Source: an uncultured Kineothrix sp.
GTDB taxonomy: Bacteria; Bacillota; Clostridia; Lachnospirales; Lachnospiraceae
Direction of reading: 5' to 3'
Length of the DNA: 26,907 bases
NCBI GenBank assembly: GCA_910587275.1
Contig: CAJUMD010000040.1
Span: 1-26,907 of the forward strand
A model generated the notes under the pieces. The model was not told where the DNA came from. It did not search any database and was given only the letters and a program-made list of their open reading frames with translations. Numbering within the stretch: position 1 is the first letter of the stretch; every line of letters starts with the position of its first letter. The position numbers and the translations under genes are program-made. Below, one piece after another: positions 7,357 through 14,885 of the stretch.

Positions 7357-7382
7357 GTCCCAACGCTGCCGTCCCACGGAAA

Positions 7383-8789
7383 CTAAAAACCGGTTTCCGT
7401 GCCGCCATCCGTCACAATCATCCCCCCGTCCCCCAGCACTCTTTCATTGGATATGGGATTATCCGTACAGTCCACCAGACGCAGCGGCGCTATCCCCGCC
7501 AGCGGACGCAGGTCCGTCACATAATTCCCCGCAATATCCAGGCTTTCCAACTGCGGCAGATTAGAAGCAAACCCAAGGTCCGTCAGTTCGTTCTCCGCCA
7601 TCCCCAGTTCCTTAAGCCCCGGAAAGTGTTTCAGGAAATCCGTATGCCCGTCCAATACCACGTCGTCCCAGTCCGCCCAGTAAAACCCGTCGGAACCCCC
7701 GGTACGGACATTCTCATACAGCCGGATTCCGTCCATCCGCAATACCTCCAGCGAAGGATTATCCCCAATCCGGTCAAAATCGATTTCACATCCCACCCCG
7801 CTGATATCCAGACACACCAGTCCCCTGATGTTAAAAATCCCGGAAATATCATCGTATGTCGACATCCCGCTTACATCGACTTTCTTTAACGCAGGAAAAT
7901 CCGCAACAAACCCAAGCGGCTGTCCGGGCTGCATAAATGCGCTGCAGGTCAGTTCTTCCAAATTGACCAATCCGGTCAAATCCGGCAGGCTTCCGAAATA
8001 CCCGCCAATACCCGCAAGGTCCAAGCCGCGGATATCTTCCGCACCGATATGCTGGTATAAATCCACTTTCCTTAATCCCGTAAACCGGAACAGGCAGGAC
8101 ACCCCGGCGTCCGTATCGTCGGGAAAAGTCAGCCAGGTCAGCTCCGCCCCGTCTTCCCCGTAAGGGTCCGCAAGGCTGTATCCCACATACAGGTAATCCA
8201 TATCCCTTTCCGTTTCCAGCCACTTAATCTGCGCCAGTTCTTTTTCCGTGATTTCGTCTGCCGGTTTTCCGAAAATCCGCTCCGCCGTTTCACCGAATGC
8301 CCCCGTCAACGGCTGCTCTCCCGACTCCGCTCCGTACCCTTCCACATAAACACCCGGCATACGGTCCGTAAGCTGCTCCTCCAAAGCGGAATTTAGATTT
8401 CTCTCCTGGATTTCCCAGTTTTTTGCCGACTGCTGCCTCATGGCGTCCCTGGCGCGCTCATTCACCCGTTCCCACCTTAGGTATATCCGCATCCCGCACA
8501 CCAGCACCAGCAGCGCCGTTCCAAGCAGTCCTCCTGCAGCCAGGCGCTTTTGTCCATCCGCTTCCCTGCCGCTACCGCTTTTCGGAATCTCTTTCGCCAC
8601 ATATTTCCCTTCCGGGTTCAAAAAACCGGTTTCCTTCTCAAGGAAAAACTGTGTATTACAGTAATCGCAGACTGCAATATTCGGATTGTTTTTATCGATT
8701 TTCAAATCCCCGCCACACGCCGGACACCTTAATCCCGTCATCCCCATCCCGTTTCCCCCATTTCCATTCCCGTTTGCAACATTTGGCAT
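7383..8789 (-). CDS. zinc-ribbon / transmembrane / leucine-rich-repeat protein in the ECF operon
   Basis: The 468-residue product has three parts. A Gly/Asn-rich start leads into a zinc ribbon (CPACGG at about 22 and CDYCNTQF at about 41). A single hydrophobic helix follows near residues 85-103 (LAAGGLLGTALLVLVCGM). The large C-terminal part carries degenerate LRRs from about 250 to 460, ending with clear units such as GLKELGMAENELTDLGF. The zinc ribbon is probably cytoplasmic and the LRR part probably outside, linked by a charged helix. The ATG at 8789 has AAGGGA and begins eight bases after the ecfT stop, so the gene is very likely the last of the ECF operon. Its function is unknown. It resembles the secreted LRR protein at 803-3130 in repeat type but not in architecture. 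Confidence 0.78.
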   Translation of the reverse strand: MPNVANGNGNGGNGMGMTGLRCPACGGDLKIDKNNPNIAVCDYCNTQFFLEKETGFLNPEGKYVAKEIPKSGSGREADGQKRLAAGGLLGTALLVLVCGMRIYLRWERVNERARDAMRQQSAKNWEIQERNLNSALEEQLTDRMPGVYVEGYGAESGEQPLTGAFGETAERIFGKPADEITEKELAQIKWLETERDMDYLYVGYSLADPYGEDGAELTWLTFPDDTDAGVSCLFRFTGLRKVDLYQHIGAEDIRGLDLAGIGGYFGSLPDLTGLVNLEELTCSAFMQPGQPLGFVADFPALKKVDVSGMSTYDDISGIFNIRGLVCLDISGVGCEIDFDRIGDNPSLEVLRMDGIRLYENVRTGGSDGFYWADWDDVVLDGHTDFLKHFPGLKELGMAENELTDLGFASNLPQLESLDIAGNYVTDLRPLAGIAPLRLVDCTDNPISNERVLGDGGMIVTDGGTETGF

Positions 8790-8797
8790 ACAGTCCC

Positions 8798-9628
8798 TTA
8801 CCCTGCAAAAGGATTATAAAACCGGTTCCCGTCATGGAACGTAACCGCCAAAAACAATACCGTAACTGCCACGGTAACTGCCAGTGTGGCATAATCCGCC
8901 GTTTCCAGCTTCTTCCCCATATACCATGTCCGTTTCTTATGCTTCCCGAACCCCCGCAATTCCATGGCATTGCTGACCACGTCGATGCGGTCCATACTGG
9001 TAAAAATCAGCGGGAAAATAATGGCTGCCGTATTCTTAATGCGGCGCAGCAACGGGGCTTTTCCCGTCATTTCGATTCCCCTCGCCTCCTGCGCATTCCG
9101 GATTTTGGAAAAATCATCCTGCACGTCCGGTATGTAACGCAGGGCAATCGCCACCGCATACCCGATGTTATAACTGATGCCGATTCGGTTTAAGGATGCC
9201 GCAAACTCGCTGGGATTGGTCGTCACCACGAACATGAACACCGCCGGGACGATGGTCACATATTTCATCAGCACATTCAGTTCGTAAAAAAGCTGTTCCC
9301 ATGTCACCCAGTAATTTCCGAACAGGTGGAACCAATCGGTCCGTGTCCCGTAAATCCCCACACCCTCATAAGGGGAAAACAGGAATATCGCAATTAAGTT
9401 GATAACCAAAAAAAACAGGATGAATTTCAATACCGTCCCCACCTGTTTCCACCGGGTTTTCGACATTTTGTAAATTACCAGACTCGCCGCCATCATCGCA
9501 AAAAGCACCCGCGTATCATAGGAAAGCATACTGGTCATTGTCCACAGGAGGAAAAACACCAGCTTCGTCACGCCGCTCAGCCTGTGAATCCAGGTATCTT
9601 TTCCTTCATAAGTCAGTATCCTCGCCAT
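8798..9628 (-). CDS. ecfT: ECF transporter transmembrane component EcfT
   Basis: This is the integral membrane scaffold that links the ATPases to the substrate-binding S component of an ECF transporter. The product has 276 residues and several hydrophobic helices. Both short EcfT signatures are present: NAQEARGIEM (ARG motif) and NAMELRGFGK in the C-terminal third, which form the coupling helices to the ATPases. The start was set at 9628 (MARILTYEGKD) because GGGAGG precedes it at normal spacing and the sequence then begins like family members; the open frame itself extends to 9682. It overlaps the end of the ATPase gene by 23 bases, so translation is coupled. It could serve the UPF0397 S protein, ThiT, or both. 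Confidence 0.9.
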   Translation of the reverse strand: MARILTYEGKDTWIHRLSGVTKLVFFLLWTMTSMLSYDTRVLFAMMAASLVIYKMSKTRWKQVGTVLKFILFFLVINLIAIFLFSPYEGVGIYGTRTDWFHLFGNYWVTWEQLFYELNVLMKYVTIVPAVFMFVVTTNPSEFAASLNRIGISYNIGYAVAIALRYIPDVQDDFSKIRNAQEARGIEMTGKAPLLRRIKNTAAIIFPLIFTSMDRIDVVSNAMELRGFGKHKKRTWYMGKKLETADYATLAVTVAVTVLFLAVTFHDGNRFYNPFAG

Positions 9629-11342
9629 GGCGCATCCTCCCTTCCCCCGTTTCCCTTTCATAGTGGATGAAACGCTCCACAAATTCCGACGGGCTGCCGG
9701 TTCCGCACCGCACCGCCAAATCGTACAGGGATGTCTTCTTTAAATATGCCTTGTCCGCAATCGCCCCGTCCGTCAACACCTTCGCCGGCGTATCGTCCGC
9801 CAGCAGATGTCCGTCCGCAATCACCACCGCCCGGTCCGTATATTCCAGCATCAGGTGCATGTCGTGGGTAATCATCAGAATCGTAATCCCGTAGGTCTCG
9901 TTAATTTCCTTCAAAAACTCCATGATATCCGTATAATGCCTGTAATCCTGCCCTGCCGTCGGCTCGTCCAGGATAAGGATTTCCGGGTCCATGACCAAAA
10001 TGGACGCAATCGTCACCCTCTTTTTCTGCCCATAGCTCAATGCCGATATTGGCCAGTTGCGGAACGGGTACAAGCCGCATATTTTTAAGGTCCGGTATAC
10101 GCGTTCCCGTACCTCGTCTTCCGGCACGCCGCGCACCGTAAGCCCGAGCGCTACTTCCTCATAAATCATGGGTTTGGATATCATCTGACCGGGGCTTTGC
10201 ATTACCAATCCGATTTTCTCCCCCCGCTCCCGGATGGACAGACCGGAAATATCATTGCCGTTTAACAGAATCTGCCCCCGCGTGGGCTTTAAGAACCCGC
10301 AGATTATTCCCGCAAGGGTGGATTTGCCCGCACCGTTCTTTCCCACAATGCTGACCATCTCCCCTTTCTTTATGTCAAAATGGATATGCTGCAGCACAGG
10401 ATTCCCTTCCGTATAGGAAAAATACAGGTCCTTTACCGAAAGCACGCAATCCTGCGTTTTCTTTGGCTTTTCATAACGGACGGTACGGAACCACCGGTTT
10501 ACCGCTTCCTTATAGGGCTCCAAATCCATGGTTTCGATATGCCGGGGCATACTTTCCGCCGCCACCGTGCACCCCGCGTGTTTTAATGCCGTCACATAAA
10601 GCGGCTCGCGGATACCCTGCTCCTTCAGCACGTTTCCGGCAAGCAGCACGTCCGGCTTTTCATCCGCCACGATGCGCCCGTCTCCCACCACAACGATGCG
10701 GTCCACGTCACGGTAAAGGGCATCTTCCAGGCGGTGCTCGATGATAAGAACCGTCGTCTTCTTGTTTTTACTGATTTTGTCAATCAAATCAATGGCACGC
10801 TTTCCCGTAGCCGGGTCTAAGTTTGCCAAAGGCTCGTCAAACAGCAGGATTTCCACATCGTCCACCATGACGCCGGCCATGGACACCCGCTGTTTCTGCC
10901 CGCCCGACAATTCCCACGGCGCATGAGCCAAAAGCGGCTGCACTTCCACCACTTCCGCCACTTGACCCACCCGGTCAAACATTTCCTCCTGGGGCACCAT
11001 ATCGTTTTCCAGGGCAAATGCAATGTCCTCCGCTACGGTCAGCCCGATAAACTGGCCGTTGGTATCCTGCAGGACCGTTCCCGCTATTTTGGACATGCCG
11101 AAAATACCCAGCTTTGCCGGGTCTTCCCCTTTCACGCGCAGCGTCCCGCTGCTCTCACCGGCAAATGAAAATGGAACCAGTCCGTTGATGCAGTGGGCAA
11201 TCGTCGATTTCCCCGACCCGGATGGTCCCACAATCAGAACCTTTTCCCCGGAATTCACCGTAAGGTTGATATTCCGGAGCGTCGGTTCCTTCTGTGCCCG
11301 ATATTTAAAAGTATAATCCTTAAACTCTATGATCGGCGCCAT
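9606..11342 (-). CDS. fused double ATPase of an ECF transporter (EcfA-EcfA)
   Basis: The product has 578 residues with two complete ABC ATPase domains in one chain. Domain 1 has Walker A GPSGSGKST (39-47), signature LSGGQKQRVSMAG and Walker B ILLFDEPLANLDP. Domain 2, from about residue 300, has GKNGAGKST, the variant signature LSYGQKKRVTIAS and ILILDEPTAGQD. The variant LSYGQ in the second half suggests that the two sites are not equivalent. Fused pairs like this occur in YkoD-type ECF modules, where they power vitamin uptake. The ATG at 11342 follows the stop of the UPF0397 gene by six bases, with GAGG upstream, and the gene overlaps ecfT. It belongs to the same operon. Confidence 0.92.
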   Translation of the reverse strand: MAPIIEFKDYTFKYRAQKEPTLRNINLTVNSGEKVLIVGPSGSGKSTIAHCINGLVPFSFAGESSGTLRVKGEDPAKLGIFGMSKIAGTVLQDTNGQFIGLTVAEDIAFALENDMVPQEEMFDRVGQVAEVVEVQPLLAHAPWELSGGQKQRVSMAGVMVDDVEILLFDEPLANLDPATGKRAIDLIDKISKNKKTTVLIIEHRLEDALYRDVDRIVVVGDGRIVADEKPDVLLAGNVLKEQGIREPLYVTALKHAGCTVAAESMPRHIETMDLEPYKEAVNRWFRTVRYEKPKKTQDCVLSVKDLYFSYTEGNPVLQHIHFDIKKGEMVSIVGKNGAGKSTLAGIICGFLKPTRGQILLNGNDISGLSIRERGEKIGLVMQSPGQMISKPMIYEEVALGLTVRGVPEDEVRERVYRTLKICGLYPFRNWPISALSYGQKKRVTIASILVMDPEILILDEPTAGQDYRHYTDIMEFLKEINETYGITILMITHDMHLMLEYTDRAVVIADGHLLADDTPAKVLTDGAIADKAYLKKTSLYDLAVRCGTGSPSEFVERFIHYERETGEGRMRHGEDTDL

Positions 11343-11348
11343 AAGTAC

Positions 11349-11906
11349 TTAATCCTCTTTCGACAGGCTGGAAGACTTTGCCCCCACTTTCGCATAGCCT
11401 ACAATCAACAGCGTTCCAAGGATGGCGATGATAATAATGTTCCCAAGCCATGCACCCAATCCCTGTATAAACACTTTTTTCACCGGTTCCTTGTAAATCA
11501 GGATATCGAGAACGGGCGCCGCCACAATCCATGCAGCCGCGTTACCGATCACCTGCATCACGTTAAAAAGGATGATTTCCTTTTTCCCGAATGCGCCTTC
11601 CCGAATCCCGTACTGATTGGCAAATGCGCCTACGGCAATGGCAAAAACGGCTTCCGGGAATACCCAGCTCCACCATGCGCTCCCATAAAAGAACATATCG
11701 CCCAGCGCATGACCGATGATACCCACTGCCGCCCCGACGATAGGACCGAACACCGCGGATAAAAATGCCAGAAGCGCCGCCCTCGGCTGTAACGCGGTAT
11801 TCGGGATTCCCAGGGGAACCTGCACGTTGGTCAGCGCCACAAACAGGGCTGCGCCGATACCTACCGCGACCACTTCTTTTACTCCGAATTTTGATTTTGC
11901 ATTCAT
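11349..11906 (-). CDS. UPF0397-family ECF transporter S component
   Basis: The 185-residue product is a hydrophobic membrane protein with five or six helices. It has the UPF0397 pattern: VAVGIGAALFVAL at the start, then LLAFLSAVFGPIVGAAVGIIGHALGDM and WWSWVFPEAVF. Members of this family are substrate-capture (S) components of ECF transporters. Public annotations often say riboflavin, but that is not proven for this type and nothing here (for example an FMN riboswitch) supports it. The start at 11906 (MNAKSKFG) has a good GAGGAGG; the frame extends to 11966 without a ribosome site. It is the first gene of the ECF operon, followed by the fused ATPase, EcfT and the LRR protein. A good promoter lies 90 bases upstream. 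Confidence 0.87.
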   Translation of the reverse strand: MNAKSKFGVKEVVAVGIGAALFVALTNVQVPLGIPNTALQPRAALLAFLSAVFGPIVGAAVGIIGHALGDMFFYGSAWWSWVFPEAVFAIAVGAFANQYGIREGAFGKKEIILFNVMQVIGNAAAWIVAAPVLDILIYKEPVKKVFIQGLGAWLGNIIIIAILGTLLIVGYAKVGAKSSSLSKED

Positions 11907-11994
11907 AATTGTTTCCTCCTCATCTTCTCCCCGTTTTGGGGATGATTTCTCCGTACCGTATCCCATGGAACAAAAGTACGCTTATAACATAGCC

Positions 11995-12024
11995 ATTATA
12001 ACATCGTTTTCCCTTTTCGTCCAA
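11995..12024 (-). promoter_or_regulatory. promoter of the ECF operon
   Basis: On the minus strand TTGGAC (12024-12019), an 18-base spacer and a perfect TATAAT (12000-11995) precede the UPF0397 gene by about 90 bases. Confidence 0.7.
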
Positions 12025-12119
12025 GGAATTATTAAAACGCCTGCGGAATCAGCAACAGTAAGCTAAAAATGCTGTGTTCGGCGGTGAGTGCAGCCGCAAA
12101 TGCCGTAATGCTTTTATCA

Positions 12120-12148
12120 TTGCATAATCCGGCGGAAAAAGGTAAAAT
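12120..12148 (+). promoter_or_regulatory. promoter of the glutamate-synthase-like gene
   Basis: TTGCAT (12120-12125), a 17-base spacer and TAAAAT (12143-12148) are well spaced for a sigma-A promoter and lead into the plus-strand gene at 12236 with a leader of about 80 bases. Confidence 0.5.
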
Positions 12149-12235
12149 GATAACAAACAGGTAGGAAAAAAGAAACAGACAGCCAAAAAACTGTCCAACC
12201 ATACCACAAAACAACAAAAGAAAGGGCAAAAACAT

Positions 12236-13618
12236 ATGAAAAAATTTATTTGCAGCGTCTGCGGATATGTACAGGAAGGGGACACGCCGCCAAAGGAATG
12301 TCCGGTCTGCCACCAGCCTTCGGAGAGGTTCCGGGAAGCCGGGGAGGAAGAAAAGAAAGCGGGAACGGAGGAACAAAACGGCACGGTGTCCAATGACTTA
12401 AGCTATGACAAAAGTTTCTACCGTACCGACGAATCCTGCCGCTATATGGAAGAAATCCACCAGATGGCGGTTACGGGCAAAAGCATCGGCGGCTCCATGG
12501 GAACGCGGATGTCCATGCCAAGCTGGGACGACATCCTGCTTTTGGGGGCGCAGCTTAATCCTGCCCCGCTGGATGACGGGGCGCCCGTATCCACCATGAC
12601 CGTAATCGGAAAACATGCAAAGCGTCCGATGGTTTTGGAAAATCCCGTCTACATTTCCCACATGTCCTTCGGCGCATTGTCCAAAGAAATCAAGGTGGCC
12701 CTGGCAAAAGGCTCCGCCATGGCAAAGACGGCGATGTGCAGCGGGGAGGGCGGCATCCTGCCCGAAGAACGGGAAGCATCCTATAAATATATTTTTGAAT
12801 ACATACCCAATAAATACAGCGTGACGGACGAAAACCTGCGCGCGGCGGATGCCATCGAAATCAAAATCGGACAGGGAACCAAGCCGGGAATGGGCGGCCA
12901 TCTTCCGGGAGAAAAAGTAACGGCGGAAATCGCACGGATCCGTGGGAAAAAACAGGGAGAGGATATCCAAAGCCCCAGCAGGTTTCCCGAACTCCATTCC
13001 AGGGAAGACTTAAAGGATATGGTTACGATGCTGCGGAACCGTTCGGACGGAAGACCAATCGGCATCAAGATTGCCGCCGGAAGAATCGAGCGGGATTTGG
13101 AATACTGTGTTTATGCCGGACCGGATTTCATTACCATTGACGGCAGGGGCGGCGCAACCGGCTCCAGCCCGTTTTTCCTGCGGGAAGCCACTACCGTTCC
13201 CACCGTATATGCCCTGTACCGTGCAAGGAAATACCTGGATTCCGTACACTCCGACATCTCCCTCGTCATCACCGGCGGGCTGCGCGTATCCGCAGATGCG
13301 GCAAAAGCCCTTGCCATGGGAGCGGATGCCGTGGCGGTTGCAAGCGCGGCATTGATTGCGGCGGCATGTCAGCAGTACCGGATTTGCGGTTCCGGCAACT
13401 GTCCGGTGGGCATTGCCACGCAGAACCCGGAACTGAGAAAACGGCTTAAGGTTGACCAATCCGCACAAAGAGTGGCAAATTACCTGAACGTCACCCTGGA
13501 AGAATTAAAAACTTTCGCACGGATTACGGGACATACTTCCGTCCATGACCTGTGCGTGGACGATTTGGTGACCGTAAACAGGGAAATCTCGGAATTTACC
13601 AATATCCGCCACGCATAA
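12236..13618 (+). CDS. rubredoxin-like / FMN-binding glutamate synthase domain protein
   Basis: The 460-residue product starts with a rubredoxin-like metal knuckle (C6, C9, C22, C25). The rest is the FMN-binding synthase domain of glutamate synthase: SHMSFGALSKEIKVALAKG, the flavin-barrel segment TIDGRGGATGSSP, the phosphate-binding ITGGLRVSADAAKALAMGADAV, and C378-x5-C384-x4-C389, which matches the 3Fe-4S ligands of glutamate synthase. It lacks the glutaminase domain, so it cannot draw ammonia from glutamine alone. It is either a stand-alone archaeal-type synthase or an oxidoreductase with another substrate. Electrons could pass from the rubredoxin-like centre to FMN. The ATG at 12236 follows AAAGGG at about ten bases. 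It is the only intact plus-strand gene here, is monocistronic and ends in its own terminator. Confidence 0.88.
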   Translation: MKKFICSVCGYVQEGDTPPKECPVCHQPSERFREAGEEEKKAGTEEQNGTVSNDLSYDKSFYRTDESCRYMEEIHQMAVTGKSIGGSMGTRMSMPSWDDILLLGAQLNPAPLDDGAPVSTMTVIGKHAKRPMVLENPVYISHMSFGALSKEIKVALAKGSAMAKTAMCSGEGGILPEEREASYKYIFEYIPNKYSVTDENLRAADAIEIKIGQGTKPGMGGHLPGEKVTAEIARIRGKKQGEDIQSPSRFPELHSREDLKDMVTMLRNRSDGRPIGIKIAAGRIERDLEYCVYAGPDFITIDGRGGATGSSPFFLREATTVPTVYALYRARKYLDSVHSDISLVITGGLRVSADAAKALAMGADAVAVASAALIAAACQQYRICGSGNCPVGIATQNPELRKRLKVDQSAQRVANYLNVTLEELKTFARITGHTSVHDLCVDDLVTVNREISEFTNIRHA

Positions 13619-13620
13619 CT

Positions 13621-14766
13621 CTAACTGCATAGAATGCCTTTCGGAGCTTCCTTGCCGGAAGGCGCTTTTTGCAGTATATTTTTTTCCATCTCCGGCGCCG
13701 CGTCCCGTTTGTCAATCCGGTTGCGGATCTCCTGCATCCGGTAATCCAAAGTTTCTATGGAATCCGCACAGATTTTCAACTGCCCGACAATTTCATCCGC
13801 ATCCTCCACATCCTTCTTATACTTTAACTTATGTTCCACGCTCGCCCAAAAATCCATGGCTATGGTACGGAACTGTATTTCCACGTTCATCTGCTTCTTT
13901 CCGCCCGACAGGAAAATCGGCACGCTTAAAATCAGGTGCAGGCTCCTGTAACCGTTGGGCTTCGGATTCCTGATATAGTCCTTCACCCGCAGCACGGTAA
14001 TGTCATCCTGTCCGGTAAACAGCTCCGCCAGCCGGTATATGTCGTCCGGGAAAGAACAGATGATCCGCACCCCAGCCACATCCATCAGTTGTTCCCGGAT
14101 ATTTTCCACCGTGGCAGGATACCCTTTCCGCTCCAGCTTTTCATAAATGCTTTCCGGCGTTTTTAATCTGCTCTTGATGGACTCGAAGGGATTCCTGTTG
14201 TATTCCTGGGAAAATTCCGCGTTTAACGACTTTAACCTTGTTTCCACTTCCATGATGGCGGACTGGTATTCCAGCATCAGCCGGTGGAAAGACTTCGCCT
14301 CCTTCAGTTTCTCCGCCTGGATGCGGATGATTTCGTCCTGTTTCTTTAACGTTTCCTCCTGCTCCTCCACTTTCATTTCCAGCCGGTTTTTGCAGTCAAA
14401 CAACTCTATGGTATTCTTTAAGCGTTTTTTTACCGTGGAGCTTACAAACGGCTTACGGATAAAATCCGAAACACCAAGTTCAAAACACCTGTTTTCCGTT
14501 TCCACGGCGCATTCCCCGCTGATGATCAGCACGGGAATCCTCTGTATCCATCCCTTTTCCTTCATTTGCGTAATGACGGCAAAGCCGTCCATCTTCGGCA
14601 TCCGCAAATCCAAAAGGAGCGCTGCCGTCTCCTTCCGGTTCTCCTCCAATATCCGCAGCGCCTGCTCCCCGTCTTCCGCCAAATCCACTATATAATCGTC
14701 TTCCAGTATATGCTGCAGCAAATTGCGGTTCAGTTCCGCGTCATCCACTACCAGTATCCTTTGCAT
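13621..14766 (-). CDS. response-regulator receiver fused to a small alarmone (p)ppGpp synthetase
   Basis: The 381-residue product joins two domains. Residues 1-115 are a complete CheY-like receiver: acidic pair D8/D9, phospho-acceptor D53 in LLLDLRMPKMDGF, S83 and K105 in IRKPF. A coiled-coil linker (about 115-165) follows. Residues 170-345 match RelQ/RelP-type small alarmone synthetases: RLKTPESIYEKLERKG, DVAGVRIICSFPDDIY, KDYIRNPKPNGYRSLH with the G-loop tyrosine, and VEIQFRTIAMDFWASVEHKLKYK with the metal/transfer glutamate. There is no hydrolase (HD) domain. It would make (p)ppGpp or pGpp from ATP and GTP/GDP/GMP, probably under phosphorylation control. No histidine kinase is nearby. The ATG at 14766 has AAGGGAGA. 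A promoter overlaps the addA stop. The stop lies two bases from the convergent flavoenzyme gene. Confidence 0.9.
   Translation of the reverse strand: MQRILVVDDAELNRNLLQHILEDDYIVDLAEDGEQALRILEENRKETAALLLDLRMPKMDGFAVITQMKEKGWIQRIPVLIISGECAVETENRCFELGVSDFIRKPFVSSTVKKRLKNTIELFDCKNRLEMKVEEQEETLKKQDEIIRIQAEKLKEAKSFHRLMLEYQSAIMEVETRLKSLNAEFSQEYNRNPFESIKSRLKTPESIYEKLERKGYPATVENIREQLMDVAGVRIICSFPDDIYRLAELFTGQDDITVLRVKDYIRNPKPNGYRSLHLILSVPIFLSGGKKQMNVEIQFRTIAMDFWASVEHKLKYKKDVEDADEIVGQLKICADSIETLDYRMQEIRNRIDKRDAAPEMEKNILQKAPSGKEAPKGILCS
13636..13670 (+). terminator. Rho-independent terminator of the flavoenzyme gene, inside the opposite gene
   Basis: GCCTTTCGG (13636-13644), a 10-base loop and CCGGAAGGC (13655-13663) form a nine-pair stem with one G-U, followed by GCTTTTTG. 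It ends plus-strand transcription, yet it lies entirely within the last 16 codons of the minus-strand receiver-synthetase gene. Confidence 0.8.
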
Positions 14767-14855
14767 TGGAATCTCCCTTCTGAATTCCGGTTCCTGTTTT
14801 CGATTTCGTCCCTGTCAATACTTTCTTCCCCTCAAAAGCCAGTCCATACACTATT

Positions 14856-14885
14856 ATCATACCACGGAAACCGCCTGCGTCACAA
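14856..14885 (-). promoter_or_regulatory. promoter of the receiver-alarmone synthetase gene
   Basis: On the minus strand TTGTGA (14885-14880), an 18-base spacer and TATGAT (14861-14856) lie about 90 bases before the ATG at 14766. The last three bases of the -35 box are the TGA stop codon of addA. Confidence 0.55.

Larger units (their letters stand above)
11907..12235. other. divergent control region between the ECF operon and the flavoenzyme gene
   Basis: This 329-base gap lies between two divergent transcription units and holds a promoter for each. I find no gene, riboswitch consensus or terminator in it. The stretch between the promoters (about 12030-12115) shows no feature I recognise. 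Confidence 0.5.
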
